From positions 62,001-126,000 of the forward strand of contig WHTW01000002.1 in assembly GCA_009377525.1 (NCBI GenBank): a stretch of 64,000 nucleotides of DNA, given 5' to 3'. The stretch is from Rhodospirillales bacterium (lineage in GTDB: Bacteria; Pseudomonadota; Alphaproteobacteria; Reyranellales; Reyranellaceae). Under the pieces are notes generated by a model. That model saw only the letters and a list, made by a program, of their open reading frames with translations, searched no databases and was not told where the DNA came from. Of this stretch, positions 25,263 to 33,902 are shown in pieces (position 1 is the stretch's first letter; the number at the start of each line of letters is the position of its first letter). The position numbers were made by a program, and so were the translations under genes.

Positions 25263-25333
25263 TCTTCCGGACCGCGCGCGTCCCGCGCGCTCATGAGCTT
25301 GAGCGCGCGGGACGCGCGCGGTCCAGAAGACTA
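25260..25333 (+). repeat. modular GGACCGCG palindromic repeat overlapping two stop codons
   Basis: Nearly perfect inverted repeat: TAGTCTTCCGGACCGCG at the left and CGCGGTCCAGAAGACTA at the right, with matching modules CGCGTCCCGCG and CGCGGGACGCG around CGCTCATGA/GAGCG. The terminal TAG on each strand is the stop codon of a convergent gene. It probably works as a bidirectional terminator. Confidence 0.8.
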
Positions 25334-26233
25334 AAGGTCCCCCTCGACCATCTCGCGTCGGCGATCCTGGATCAGCACGTCGCGTGTCGAGCGGCCGACC
25401 TGGGCGCCGATCAGGATGGTGAGCGAGGTCCAGTACATCCACACCATGATGGCGGCGAAGCCCGCCGTCGCCCCGAAGGCCGAGGTGATCTGGGTCACCT
25501 CGAAGTAGTAGACCAAACCGCGGTTGCCGGCGGCGAACAAGAGCGCATTCACCGCGCCACCGATCAAGGCGTACTTCCACGGCACGCCGCCGCTCGGCAG
25601 CCACTTGTAGATCAGGGTGAAGAAGGACGACAGCACGCCGTAATGCACGAACACCGAGATGGCGGGCCCGATCCACACGCCCAGCACCGGAAACTTCTCC
25701 AGCGCGCCGGCATAGGCCGAGATCAGCACGCTCGCCAGGACGACGGCGATCAGCAGCAGGCCCAGCACCACCATCAGCAGCAGCGCCACCAGCCTCGATT
25801 GCAGGACGGCCAGCACGGGATGGAACGCGCTCGCCGGCTGCAGCGTATGGGAAGCGGGCGTGCTCCAGATCGCGTTGATGCCGTCATCCAGCTCGACGAA
25901 GACGCGGCTGCCCGTATAGACCAGCACGACCGCGCCGATGATGGCGGCCATGCCGCCGCCCTTGAACAGCTCCTGCGAGGCGAAGCGGCGGATGCCCTCA
26001 AGCTGGTCCGGCGCCACCACCGTGCCCAGTGCGTCGAAGATCGCCTGTTGCGCCGTCGGTCGGCCGATGATCGGCTCGGCGATGGCGATGCTGAAGATCA
26101 TGATCGGGCCGATGGCGAACATGGTGTAGAACGCCATCGCCGCGGCCGAGGTCGACAGCCGGTTGGTGAAGAATCCCGTGGCCGCCGAGTAGGCGATGTT
26201 CCAGAGCGTACCGAGAATCGTCAGAGGGGGCAT
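25331..26233 (-). CDS. YihY/BrkB-family inner-membrane protein
   Basis: Encodes 300 residues with about six transmembrane helices. The N-terminal signature is RLSTSAAAMAFYTMFAIGPI, and the C-terminal part includes VPWKYALIGGAVNALLFAAG and YYFEVTQITSAFGATAGF, as in the YihY/BrkB family. The family was once linked to RNase BN and serum resistance; its transport function is unsettled. It starts 2 bases after the acyltransferase stop, so the two are probably cotranscribed. Confidence 0.88.
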   Translation of the reverse strand: MPPLTILGTLWNIAYSAATGFFTNRLSTSAAAMAFYTMFAIGPIMIFSIAIAEPIIGRPTAQQAIFDALGTVVAPDQLEGIRRFASQELFKGGGMAAIIGAVVLVYTGSRVFVELDDGINAIWSTPASHTLQPASAFHPVLAVLQSRLVALLLMVVLGLLLIAVVLASVLISAYAGALEKFPVLGVWIGPAISVFVHYGVLSSFFTLIYKWLPSGGVPWKYALIGGAVNALLFAAGNRGLVYYFEVTQITSAFGATAGFAAIMVWMYWTSLTILIGAQVGRSTRDVLIQDRRREMVEGDL

Positions 26234-26235
26234 CG

Positions 26236-27654
26236 TCAGCGCAGATGGGCGATGGCGTTGGCGTAGTAGGCGAGAACGGGCCGCTCGGTTGCGACCGCGG
26301 CGAACAGGCCCTCTTCCCGCTCCTCGACCAGATGGCGCAGCTCCAGCATGCGCAGCCCGACATCGAAGGCGTAGTCGCGGTCGCCGCGCGGCAGATAGAG
26401 CTTGGCGCCACGGCCCTCGAAATGAGCCATCAGATCGGAGGCGCTCACCTTGAGCTCCAGTTCATCCAGCGGCTCGTCGGCCTCCAGCAGCACGGTGGCG
26501 ATCAGCGACACCGGCAGCACCGGCACCAGGCGGGCGATCTGGCCCATGACGTCCTTGGCCAGGCGGCCGATGACCTCGAAGCGCTGATCCTTGTCGAGGC
26601 TGCGCAGATCACCACCGGCCGCCGCGGCGTTGCTGGCGAGCCAGTCGCGGGCCGAGATGAGTCCGCCAAAATTCACGCAGGCATAGCCAAAGCGATACCA
26701 GCGGCCGCGCAGCATCAGGCCGAGCTGGCTGAACCAGAAGCCAAGGGCAGTGCGCATGGCGAAGAGCGCGCCGCGCCGCGGCAGCTCCTTGTCGAGCGAG
26801 CGCAGCAGCGTGCGGTCCTCCAGCACGCGGTCATAGTTCAATGCCACCGGCACGAAGACGATGTCGTGGCCGGCCTTGGGATCGAACGATTTCAGCATGT
26901 AGTCGAACAGGCCGAGCTTGGGCTCGCGCAGCCTGCCGTCGCGCGACAGCCCGCCCTCGGGATACATCGCCTGCGCCACGCCCGCCTCGGTCGCCATGTG
27001 CACGTAGCGCTCGAGCACGCGGCGATAGATCGGGTTGTTGGAGTTGCGGCGCACGAAGTAGGCGCCCATGGACCGGATGAGCTGCTGCAAGGGCCAGATG
27101 CGCGCCCATTCGCCGACGGCGTAGGAAAGCGCCGTGCGCTCGGCCGCCAGGAAGGCCACCAGGACATAGTCCATGTTGCTGCGGTGGTTCATGACGAACA
27201 CCACCGTGGTGCCGGGTGCCACGCCCGCCATGGTGCGCTCGTCGGCGAAGCCCAGACGCACGCGATACAGGAAGTGCGCGACGGCGCGGGCGATCGAGTA
27301 GCCCACCCTGAAGTAGATGTAGGCGTTGAAGGTCGGCACGATCTCGCGTGCGTAGCGATGCACCTCGGTCATCGCCACCTCGCGCGGCAGGTTGTTGGCG
27401 CGGGCATAGTCGTTGGCGGCGGTGACCACCTGCGGGTCGTAGACCAGGCGGTCGATCAGCACCTGGCGCTTGGTGAGCTGGAACGGCTTGATCTCGACGG
27501 CCAGCCGCTGGTTGACGCGGTCGATCAGCCGGTTGAGGCGGCGGCGCACGAACCAACGGCCGCTCGGGATCAGCAGCCGGTCGAGCAGCGACCAGGCTGC
27601 GAATAGCGCAATCGCGGCGAACAGCCAGAGCGGAACGGCGACCGGCTCGCCCAT
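26236..27654 (-). CDS. glycerol-3-phosphate acyltransferase-like (PlsB/PlsC superfamily) membrane protein
   Basis: Encodes 472 residues. An N-terminal membrane helix (VPLWLFAAIALFAAWSLL) precedes the acyltransferase motifs: block I VMNHRSNMDYVL (His-x4-Asp), block II-like GAYFVRRNSNNPIYRRVL and block III MYPEGGLSRDG. The domain resembles PlsB but the protein is much shorter than E. coli PlsB (about 800 residues). It probably acylates glycerol-3-phosphate or lysophospholipid at the inner membrane. Confidence 0.8.
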   Translation of the reverse strand: MGEPVAVPLWLFAAIALFAAWSLLDRLLIPSGRWFVRRRLNRLIDRVNQRLAVEIKPFQLTKRQVLIDRLVYDPQVVTAANDYARANNLPREVAMTEVHRYAREIVPTFNAYIYFRVGYSIARAVAHFLYRVRLGFADERTMAGVAPGTTVVFVMNHRSNMDYVLVAFLAAERTALSYAVGEWARIWPLQQLIRSMGAYFVRRNSNNPIYRRVLERYVHMATEAGVAQAMYPEGGLSRDGRLREPKLGLFDYMLKSFDPKAGHDIVFVPVALNYDRVLEDRTLLRSLDKELPRRGALFAMRTALGFWFSQLGLMLRGRWYRFGYACVNFGGLISARDWLASNAAAAGGDLRSLDKDQRFEVIGRLAKDVMGQIARLVPVLPVSLIATVLLEADEPLDELELKVSASDLMAHFEGRGAKLYLPRGDRDYAFDVGLRMLELRHLVEEREEGLFAAVATERPVLAYYANAIAHLR

Positions 27655-27672
27655 CGGTTCGCGATCGCCCGC

Positions 27673-28059
27673 TCAGTACTGCTTCAGGTTGATGCCCGAT
27701 ATGATGAGCATGGCCGAGGTGATCGCCAGGATCAGCGTCGTGCCGCTGGCGCCCAACGTGCGGCCGAGCGGGATGAAGCCCAGCAGGCCGCCGGCATGCA
27801 GCACGCGCGACAGCAGCAGAACCAGCGACAAGGCGGCCACGTACCAGAAGGTGTAGAAGTCGCTCACGACGTAGATCAGGACCAAGCAGAGTGGCACGTA
27901 TTCCATGAAATTGCCGTGCGCCCGGATCGCCGCCAGCATCTCGGGATCGCCGCCATCGCCCAGGTAAATCTTCTTCTGCATGCGCAGGCGGCCGACACTC
28001 ACCGTCAGGCTCACCGCCAGCAATCCCAGCAACCCTGCACAGACGAAAAACACGGGCAT
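27673..28059 (-). CDS. MAPEG family membrane protein
   Basis: Encodes 128 residues from ATG 28059, preceded by GGGGGAGG at 7 bases; a longer start at 28089 lacks this. Four transmembrane helices and the motif RAHGNFMEYVPLCLVL are typical of MAPEG proteins, which include microsomal glutathione-transferase relatives. SRVLHAGGLLG in the third helix region fits as well. The substrate is unknown. It precedes the acyltransferase on the same strand. Confidence 0.88.
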   Translation of the reverse strand: MPVFFVCAGLLGLLAVSLTVSVGRLRMQKKIYLGDGGDPEMLAAIRAHGNFMEYVPLCLVLIYVVSDFYTFWYVAALSLVLLLSRVLHAGGLLGFIPLGRTLGASGTTLILAITSAMLIISGINLKQY

Positions 28060-28119
28060 CCAACGGCCTCCCCCTCGATTCGCCGGCATTGTATGGCCAT
28101 ATCGCCATGGGGAGAAGGA

Positions 28120-29187
28120 CTAGACCGTCGGCGCAGCGGTCTGGTAGCCGAATTCCTTGTCGAGAGCGGCGATCTCGCGCCGGAACGCCATCCGAAGCGC
28201 GCTCTTGTCGCTTTCGTCGAGCCACGAGCCTTCGACCGAGTTCAGGCTGAACTTGCGCGCCATGTCCGGCCCCCAGCCGATCGAGTCGAACAGGGTCGCA
28301 AAGCCGTGGCCGAGGTCGGTCTCGAACATTGCCGGATCGTCGGTGTTGATGGTGACGTTCAGCCCCGCCTCGACCATGCGCCGGATGCGCTGCGGACGAT
28401 GCGGTCGGTTGTGCACCAGGCTGGTCCAGGCGCAAGGCGTGAAGTACAGGCCGTCGCGCCGCGCCTCGGCCATCACGAAATCCGACGCCAGCATGTTGTA
28501 GCCGTGGTCGATGCGGTCGCACTGGAGCACGTCTCGGCAGATCAGGTAGTTGGTTGGCGGCGCCTCGACGAGCGTCTGGTTGTCCTCGCAGCAATGCGCC
28601 GTGCGGTGCAGGTCGGCCCGCTTGGCGAGGGCATAGGCCTCGGCGAAAATGGCGGGCGGCCCTGCACGCTCGGCGCCATCCAGGCCGACGCCGACGACAT
28701 GGTCGCGGCGATGGGCGATCGCCGTCTCAACGATCTCGACCGCCTGGGCCGGCGTGTTGGTCGAGCGGTCGATGCAGCAGATCAGGAGGCTCGACACGCC
28801 GAACTTCTTCCTCGCTGCCTCGATACCCTCGACCATGCCGTCGACCATCGCCGGATAGTCGATGCCGTTGGGATAGAAGTAGTCGGGGTTGAAGAAGAAC
28901 TCGACGTGCCTGAGGTTGCCGTCGCGTACGGCGTCCTCGACATACTCGTAGACGGCGCGTGAGAAATCCTGCGGCGTGCGCAGTACCAGAGCGGTGAGCC
29001 GCAGCACGTCCAAAAAGCCGTAGAAATCGGGCCATTGATAGAGCTTGTCTGCCGGCCGCGGCAGGGCGAGGCCGGCGCGAGCCGCCAGCTCGGCCACGGT
29101 GGTGGCCCTGAGCGTACCGGCGAGGTGGCAATGCAGCTCGGCCTTGGGGATGCGCCGCAGATAGTCGTCGGCAACAGCCTTCGCCAT
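28120..29187 (-). CDS. adenosine deaminase-like hydrolase
   Basis: Encodes 355 residues. All metal and catalytic positions of the deaminase TIM barrel are present: KAELHCHLAGTLR (His-x-His), His and Glu in HRTAHCCED, DRIDHGYN and TINTDDPAMF (double Asp). The motif around the catalytic Glu is HCCE rather than HAGE, and GLDGAE replaces the usual GxDLAG, so the substrate may differ from adenosine. It lies 9 bases downstream of the binding-protein gene. Confidence 0.82.
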   Translation of the reverse strand: MAKAVADDYLRRIPKAELHCHLAGTLRATTVAELAARAGLALPRPADKLYQWPDFYGFLDVLRLTALVLRTPQDFSRAVYEYVEDAVRDGNLRHVEFFFNPDYFYPNGIDYPAMVDGMVEGIEAARKKFGVSSLLICCIDRSTNTPAQAVEIVETAIAHRRDHVVGVGLDGAERAGPPAIFAEAYALAKRADLHRTAHCCEDNQTLVEAPPTNYLICRDVLQCDRIDHGYNMLASDFVMAEARRDGLYFTPCAWTSLVHNRPHRPQRIRRMVEAGLNVTINTDDPAMFETDLGHGFATLFDSIGWGPDMARKFSLNSVEGSWLDESDKSALRMAFRREIAALDKEFGYQTAAPTV

Positions 29188-29196
29188 GGTCGCCTC

Positions 29197-30771
29197 TTAC
29201 TTCTTGTCGATGTTATAGAGCAGCATCACCGGCGATTTCAGCACGCCCTGCAGGTTGTTATGCCAGGCCGACGGCGTCGTGAACTGCGCCAGTGGCAGGT
29301 AGAGCACCTGCTCGTAGGCGCGGGCCTGGATCTCGGCAGCGATGGCCTTGCGCGACGCCTCGTCCGCCGCCGTGGCGAACTTCAGCCGCAGCTCCTCGGT
29401 TTTGGGATCGGTCGGCCAGCCCCAGGCGGATGCGGGATGTCCCACAGCCACCAGGAACGGGTTGCTGAGCGGATTGCCCTGGTCGGGCACCGAGTTGGTC
29501 GTGTGGGCGAGGTTCCAGCCGCCTTCGCTCACCGGCTTGGTGTTGAGCCGCCGCGTGGCGAACGTCTGGAAGTCCATCGCCTGCATCTCGACCTTGAAGC
29601 CGAGATCGACCAGCACCTGGCGTGTGACGTTGCCCAGGGCGGCGATGCCCGGCGCGTTGGCGACATGCAGCATGACCAGCGGCCTGGACAGGTCGACGCC
29701 CGCTTCCTTGAGCATCGCCTTGGCGGCGGCGACGTCGCGGGAGGGAATGCCGCCCTTGCTGTCGTAGGGCATGCCGCAGCCGAAGATCGCGGCACAGTCG
29801 GTGGCGAAACTGGGATCGCCCGCTACCACGGCGGCGTACATCGACCGATCGATCGCCCGGGCGACGGCCTGGCGTACCTTGATGTTGTCGAACGGCGGCT
29901 GCAGGTGGTTCATGCGCATGATCGCCTGGAATCCGAACTTGCTCACGACCTCGGCCTTGGCACCGGATTTCGTGTCCAGAAGTGGCAGCAGGTCGGCCGG
30001 CACGCGCTCGAGATAGTCGACCTCGCCGCGGATCAGCGCGCTCACTTGCGTCTGCGCGTCGGGCATGGCCAGCATCTCGACGCGATCGAGCTTGGCGATC
30101 TTCGCGCCCGAGGCCCAGTTGGGCGGCTCGCCGCGCGGCTCGTAGTCGGCGAACTTCTCCAGGACGATCTTCACGCCGGGCTCGTGCAGGTCGGCACGGA
30201 ACTTGTAGGGACCGGAGCCCACGATCTCCTTCACCTGCTCGCTGCCCGGCGTCCTGGCGATGCGCTCGGGCATCATGAACGGCACTGGCGCGCCCACCTT
30301 GGCGAGGCTGTCGAGCACCATGCCGTAGGGCTCCCTCAGGACCAGCTTGATCGTGCTGGCGTCCGTCGCCTCGAGCGAGGCGAGGAAGCGGGTCAACATC
30401 TGGCCCATGCTGTCGCGTGACGCCCAGCGCCGGATCGAGGCCACGCAATCGGCCGCCGTCACCGGCTGGCCGTCGTGCCATTTGAGGCCCGGCCGCAGGA
30501 CGAAGGTGTAGGTGAGCTTGTCGGGGCTCACCGTGTAGCTCTCGACCATCTGCGGCTTGGGCTCGAACTTATCGTCGACGGCAAACAGCGTGTCGTAGAT
30601 CAGGTAGCCGAGATCGCGTGTGGTGAAGGACGTGGTGAAATGCGGATCGAGGATGCGCGACAGGGTCTCGGGTGCGACCCGCAGCAGGGACTGCGCTTGC
30701 GTAGTAGGCGGCGCGGCCAGCAGCGACGCAGCCGCGATTGCCATCACCGACCAGGAACGACGGATTGTCAT
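29197..30771 (-). CDS. ABC transporter substrate-binding protein, family 5 (dipeptide/oligopeptide type)
   Basis: Encodes 524 residues from ATG 30771 (RBS GGGGGA). A Sec signal peptide (MAIAAASLLAAPPTTQA) is followed by the family signature around LTYTFVLRPGLKWHDGQPVT and by the late motif VRQAVARAIDR. No permease or ATPase gene is adjacent, so it must share a transporter encoded elsewhere. Between a LysR regulator and a deaminase-like gene, it may bring in that enzyme's substrate. Confidence 0.88.
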   Translation of the reverse strand: MTIRRSWSVMAIAAASLLAAPPTTQAQSLLRVAPETLSRILDPHFTTSFTTRDLGYLIYDTLFAVDDKFEPKPQMVESYTVSPDKLTYTFVLRPGLKWHDGQPVTAADCVASIRRWASRDSMGQMLTRFLASLEATDASTIKLVLREPYGMVLDSLAKVGAPVPFMMPERIARTPGSEQVKEIVGSGPYKFRADLHEPGVKIVLEKFADYEPRGEPPNWASGAKIAKLDRVEMLAMPDAQTQVSALIRGEVDYLERVPADLLPLLDTKSGAKAEVVSKFGFQAIMRMNHLQPPFDNIKVRQAVARAIDRSMYAAVVAGDPSFATDCAAIFGCGMPYDSKGGIPSRDVAAAKAMLKEAGVDLSRPLVMLHVANAPGIAALGNVTRQVLVDLGFKVEMQAMDFQTFATRRLNTKPVSEGGWNLAHTTNSVPDQGNPLSNPFLVAVGHPASAWGWPTDPKTEELRLKFATAADEASRKAIAAEIQARAYEQVLYLPLAQFTTPSAWHNNLQGVLKSPVMLLYNIDKK

Positions 30772-30889
30772 GCTGTCCCCCAATGCCTTCGAATGGGGCC
30801 TTCGAATGGCCTGTTGCATGTAACACCCGGCCTGGGGAGGACTAGAAGCTCAACTTTGCGCACGCGCCGTCGCCTTTTTGAGGACAGTG

Positions 30890-31798
30890 CTATTTGCCGG
30901 GTAATTGCTGTAGTTGCTCCTTCAGGTGATCCGCCACCATCGCCGCCGCGGGCGACAGGCGGACGTGCCGGTGAGCGATCAGCGACAGGCTGGACCCCCT
31001 GACGTGGCGGTCGGCGAAGGGAATATGGACGAACTCGCCGTCGACCAGGTCGGAATGGATGTCCGGCAGGGCGAGCAGGGCGATCTGGCGATGGTCGCGC
31101 ACCATCGCCTTCATCACCTCGATGGAATTGGTCGTCACCGTCGCGGCAGGATGCAGCTCCGCCCGCTGCAGCGCCTTCTCCAGGATGCCGCGCGAGGTGA
31201 GCGAGGTGTCGGGGAAGACGAAGCTGTGCTTGGCGCACTCGGCCAGCCGGATCGACTTGCGGTTGGCCAGCGGATGGTTGCGCGCCACGACGATGCCCGG
31301 GTTCGACGGTATGCGGGCCAGGAACTGGATGTCGGGCTGGCGTGGAACGGCATAGCAGATGGCGAGGTCGAGCTTGCAGGCGACCAGCTGGCCTACGATC
31401 TGCTCGGTGCCGCCGATGAAGACGTCGAGCGAGACCTGGAAATGCCGCTCGGCCATATGGGTCATCAGCCGCGAGACCACCGCGCGACCGAAGCTCTCCA
31501 TCAGGCCGATCGCGGCATGGCCGCTCATGGGGCTGCGCAATTCCGCCAGGCTCTGCAGCGTCCTCGCATGGTCGTGCTGCCAGCGCTCGATGTCGGCGAC
31601 CAGGATCCGACCGGCCTCGGTGAGGCGCAGCCCGCGCGGCAGCCGCTCGAACAATTCGGCGCCGTACTCCGCCTCGAGCTTGAGGATCTGGCGATTGACC
31701 GCTGACGGCGACACGTTGAGCTGCACCGCGGCCCGCCGAATCGACCCGACCTTGGCGACCAGGCTCAGCCAGGAGGCAGCGGGCGAGATCAGGGGCAT
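30890..31798 (-). CDS. LysR-family transcriptional regulator
   Basis: Encodes 302 residues. The N-terminal winged helix-turn-helix (SWLSLVAKVGSIRRAAVQLN, SPSAVNRQILKLEAEYGAEL, FERLPRGLRLTEAG) and a type II ligand-binding domain (LMESFGRAVVSRLMTHMAER...DLAICYA) are clear. It precedes the binding-protein gene on the same strand with about 120 bases between, so it may regulate that gene and the deaminase. Confidence 0.9.
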   Translation of the reverse strand: MPLISPAASWLSLVAKVGSIRRAAVQLNVSPSAVNRQILKLEAEYGAELFERLPRGLRLTEAGRILVADIERWQHDHARTLQSLAELRSPMSGHAAIGLMESFGRAVVSRLMTHMAERHFQVSLDVFIGGTEQIVGQLVACKLDLAICYAVPRQPDIQFLARIPSNPGIVVARNHPLANRKSIRLAECAKHSFVFPDTSLTSRGILEKALQRAELHPAATVTTNSIEVMKAMVRDHRQIALLALPDIHSDLVDGEFVHIPFADRHVRGSSLSLIAHRHVRLSPAAAMVADHLKEQLQQLPGK

Positions 31799-31844
31799 GA
31801 GCTATCCATCTGGCGCGACGTCCATAAGAGCAGACGCCGCCGGC

Positions 31845-32618
31845 TCAGGCCACGGCGCTCCACACTGTCCAGCGGTCCATCTCGACAATGGGCCCGTCGG
31901 GGGAGAGGCGCTTCTCGATGTAAAGGATCAGCTCAGCGAGCTCGGTATCGCTGAGATCGTGGAGGATCGAGCGGCCGGTGCGGTTGATCAGATCCTGTCT
32001 CCGCTCTTGCCAGCCGTCGTGGACCTTACGCACTTCCCAAAGCATGGACATCTCGACCTTGGCGAAGCCTGTTGCGTCGAGGGCGGTGCGAACTGCCGTG
32101 TCCGTCGACCGGCGGGCTGTTTCGACTGCCAGCAAGCGCGGAAAGCATTCGAAGAAATAGCCTCGCAGGTGCTCGGCGGAGCCGGGCAGCCGCACATCGT
32201 CCGGCGTGCGATCCTGCACGATCAGGATTCCGCCGGGCGCGAGCACGCGGCGCGCTTCGGCAAAGCACGGCCCGTAATCCCGCAGATGATGGATCAGGGC
32301 TCGCTGGAAGACGATGTCGGCCGAGGCCGGTGGCAGGCCGGTCGCAGCGGCATCGCCCTGTCGAAAGGAGATGTCGGCGAGCCCGGTGGCCTGCTCGTGC
32401 GCGGCATCGACCATCGCCTGCGAGAAGTCGATACCTGTGACAGTGCTCGCGCCGAGCGCGTGCCATGCCAGGGAATAGATGCCGCCGCCACAGCCGATGT
32501 CGGCAACGCGTTTGCCGGCAGGCTCGACGATCCGCCGGATGGCCGCCTTCCAGCCAGTGTCGGCCTGCCGGCTGGCATAGGTGCTGCGATTCGCGCGGGA
32601 ATGAAAATCGATTGCCAT
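31845..32618 (-). CDS. class I SAM-dependent methyltransferase
   Basis: Encodes 257 residues from ATG 32618. Motif I is VADIGCGGGIYSLAW, followed by GIDFSQAMV, FRQGDAAATGLP and the LAPGGILIVQDRT strand, so it binds S-adenosylmethionine. The C-terminal part has no signature I recognise. The substrate is unknown. It is a single gene ahead of the LysR gene on the same strand. Confidence 0.85.
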   Translation of the reverse strand: MAIDFHSRANRSTYASRQADTGWKAAIRRIVEPAGKRVADIGCGGGIYSLAWHALGASTVTGIDFSQAMVDAAHEQATGLADISFRQGDAAATGLPPASADIVFQRALIHHLRDYGPCFAEARRVLAPGGILIVQDRTPDDVRLPGSAEHLRGYFFECFPRLLAVETARRSTDTAVRTALDATGFAKVEMSMLWEVRKVHDGWQERRQDLINRTGRSILHDLSDTELAELILYIEKRLSPDGPIVEMDRWTVWSAVA

Positions 32619-32706
32619 CGCCGGCCCCTGCTCGCGCCCGTGCGAGCATCGTAGGCGGCGCGGCCGCGATCTCAAATATATGGTTCAGCCCGCCATCATA
32701 TCTTCA

Positions 32707-33882
32707 TCATATGGCCGCTTCGAGGGCGGCCGCGAAGCGATCGAGCTCGTCCTCGGTGTTGTAGACATGCACCGAGGCGCGCATGACATCGCGCAGTCCG
32801 CGGCCCTTGAGATCGAGGCGCGAGGAGAACTGCGTGGAGACGGTGACGTTGATCGCCTGCGCGCGCAGCCTGGCCTTCAGCTCGTTGTGGTCCTTGCCGT
32901 CGACGGCGAAGGTCACGATGGCGCCCTTGACCTTGCCGAGATCGGTGAGCGTGACGCCCTTCACGGTCGACAGCCGCGCGCGCAGGCCGTCGGCCAGTTC
33001 GCGCAGCCGCGCCCAGATCGGCTCCATGCCGAGCTCGTTGGCCTGGTCGGCGGCGACTTTCAGCCCGATGACGCCGGCGAAATAGCGCTCCCAGTTCTCG
33101 AAGCGCCGCGCGTCGTCGCGCACGGTGTAGGCGTTGTCGTCGGTCCATTTGGCGGCGTGGTTGTCGAGCAGCAGCGGCTCGATGTGCGACGTGGTCGCGC
33201 GCTTGGCGTAGAGGAAGCCCGTACCACGCGGCCCGCGCAGGTACTTGCGGCCGGTCATCGACAGGAAGTCGCAGCCGATCTTGCGGACATCGACCGGCAG
33301 CTGGCCCACCGACTGGCAGGCGTCGAGCAGGTAGAGCACGCCCGCATCGTTGGCGATCTTGCCGATCGCCTCGGCCGGCTGGACGAGGCCACCCTGGGTG
33401 GGCACATGGGAGACCGACACCAGCTTGGTGCGCTTGTCGATCGCCCGTTCCAATGCGCCGAGGTCGATCTGGCCGTAATTGTCGTCCGGCACCACGACGA
33501 TCTCCGCGCCGGTCTTCTTGGCGACCTGCAGGTAGGAGATGTAGTTCGACGAATACTCGCTGACGCAGGTCAGGATGCGATCGCCCGGCTTGAAGTCGAG
33601 GGAATAGAAGGCGAGGTCCCAGGCCCGCGTGGCGTTCTCGACGAAGGCTACTTCGTCGGCTTGCGCACCGATCAATTTGGCCACCGCCGGATAGAAGCCT
33701 TCCAGCTCGTCGTGCGCCTTGGCGGCCGCCTCGTAGCCGCCGATCTCGGCCTCGAGCTTCAGATGGTTCAGGGTGGCGTCGAGGGTGCGCCGGCTGGGCA
33801 GGGCGGAGCCCGCGGCATTGAGGTGCAGGACGTGGGCGCAACCGGGCGTCTCGGCGCGCAACCGGGCAAGATCGAGGGTCAC
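32707..33882 (-). CDS. class-V aminotransferase-fold PLP enzyme
   Basis: Encodes 391 residues. The PLP lysine is in SMTGRKYLRGPRGTGFLY; HVPTQGGLVQPAEAI and YLLDACQSVGQLPVDV (PLP-contacting Asp) are class-V features shared with cysteine desulfurases and isopenicillin-N epimerases. No Fe-S assembly genes are nearby. The reaction is unknown. Its start is 20 bases from the divergent YgjP-like gene, so their promoters overlap. Confidence 0.82.
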   Translation of the reverse strand: MTLDLARLRAETPGCAHVLHLNAAGSALPSRRTLDATLNHLKLEAEIGGYEAAAKAHDELEGFYPAVAKLIGAQADEVAFVENATRAWDLAFYSLDFKPGDRILTCVSEYSSNYISYLQVAKKTGAEIVVVPDDNYGQIDLGALERAIDKRTKLVSVSHVPTQGGLVQPAEAIGKIANDAGVLYLLDACQSVGQLPVDVRKIGCDFLSMTGRKYLRGPRGTGFLYAKRATTSHIEPLLLDNHAAKWTDDNAYTVRDDARRFENWERYFAGVIGLKVAADQANELGMEPIWARLRELADGLRARLSTVKGVTLTDLGKVKGAIVTFAVDGKDHNELKARLRAQAINVTVSTQFSSRLDLKGRGLRDVMRASVHVYNTEDELDRFAAALEAAI

Positions 33883-33902
33883 GTCAGGCGCTCCTCTGTT
33901 GT

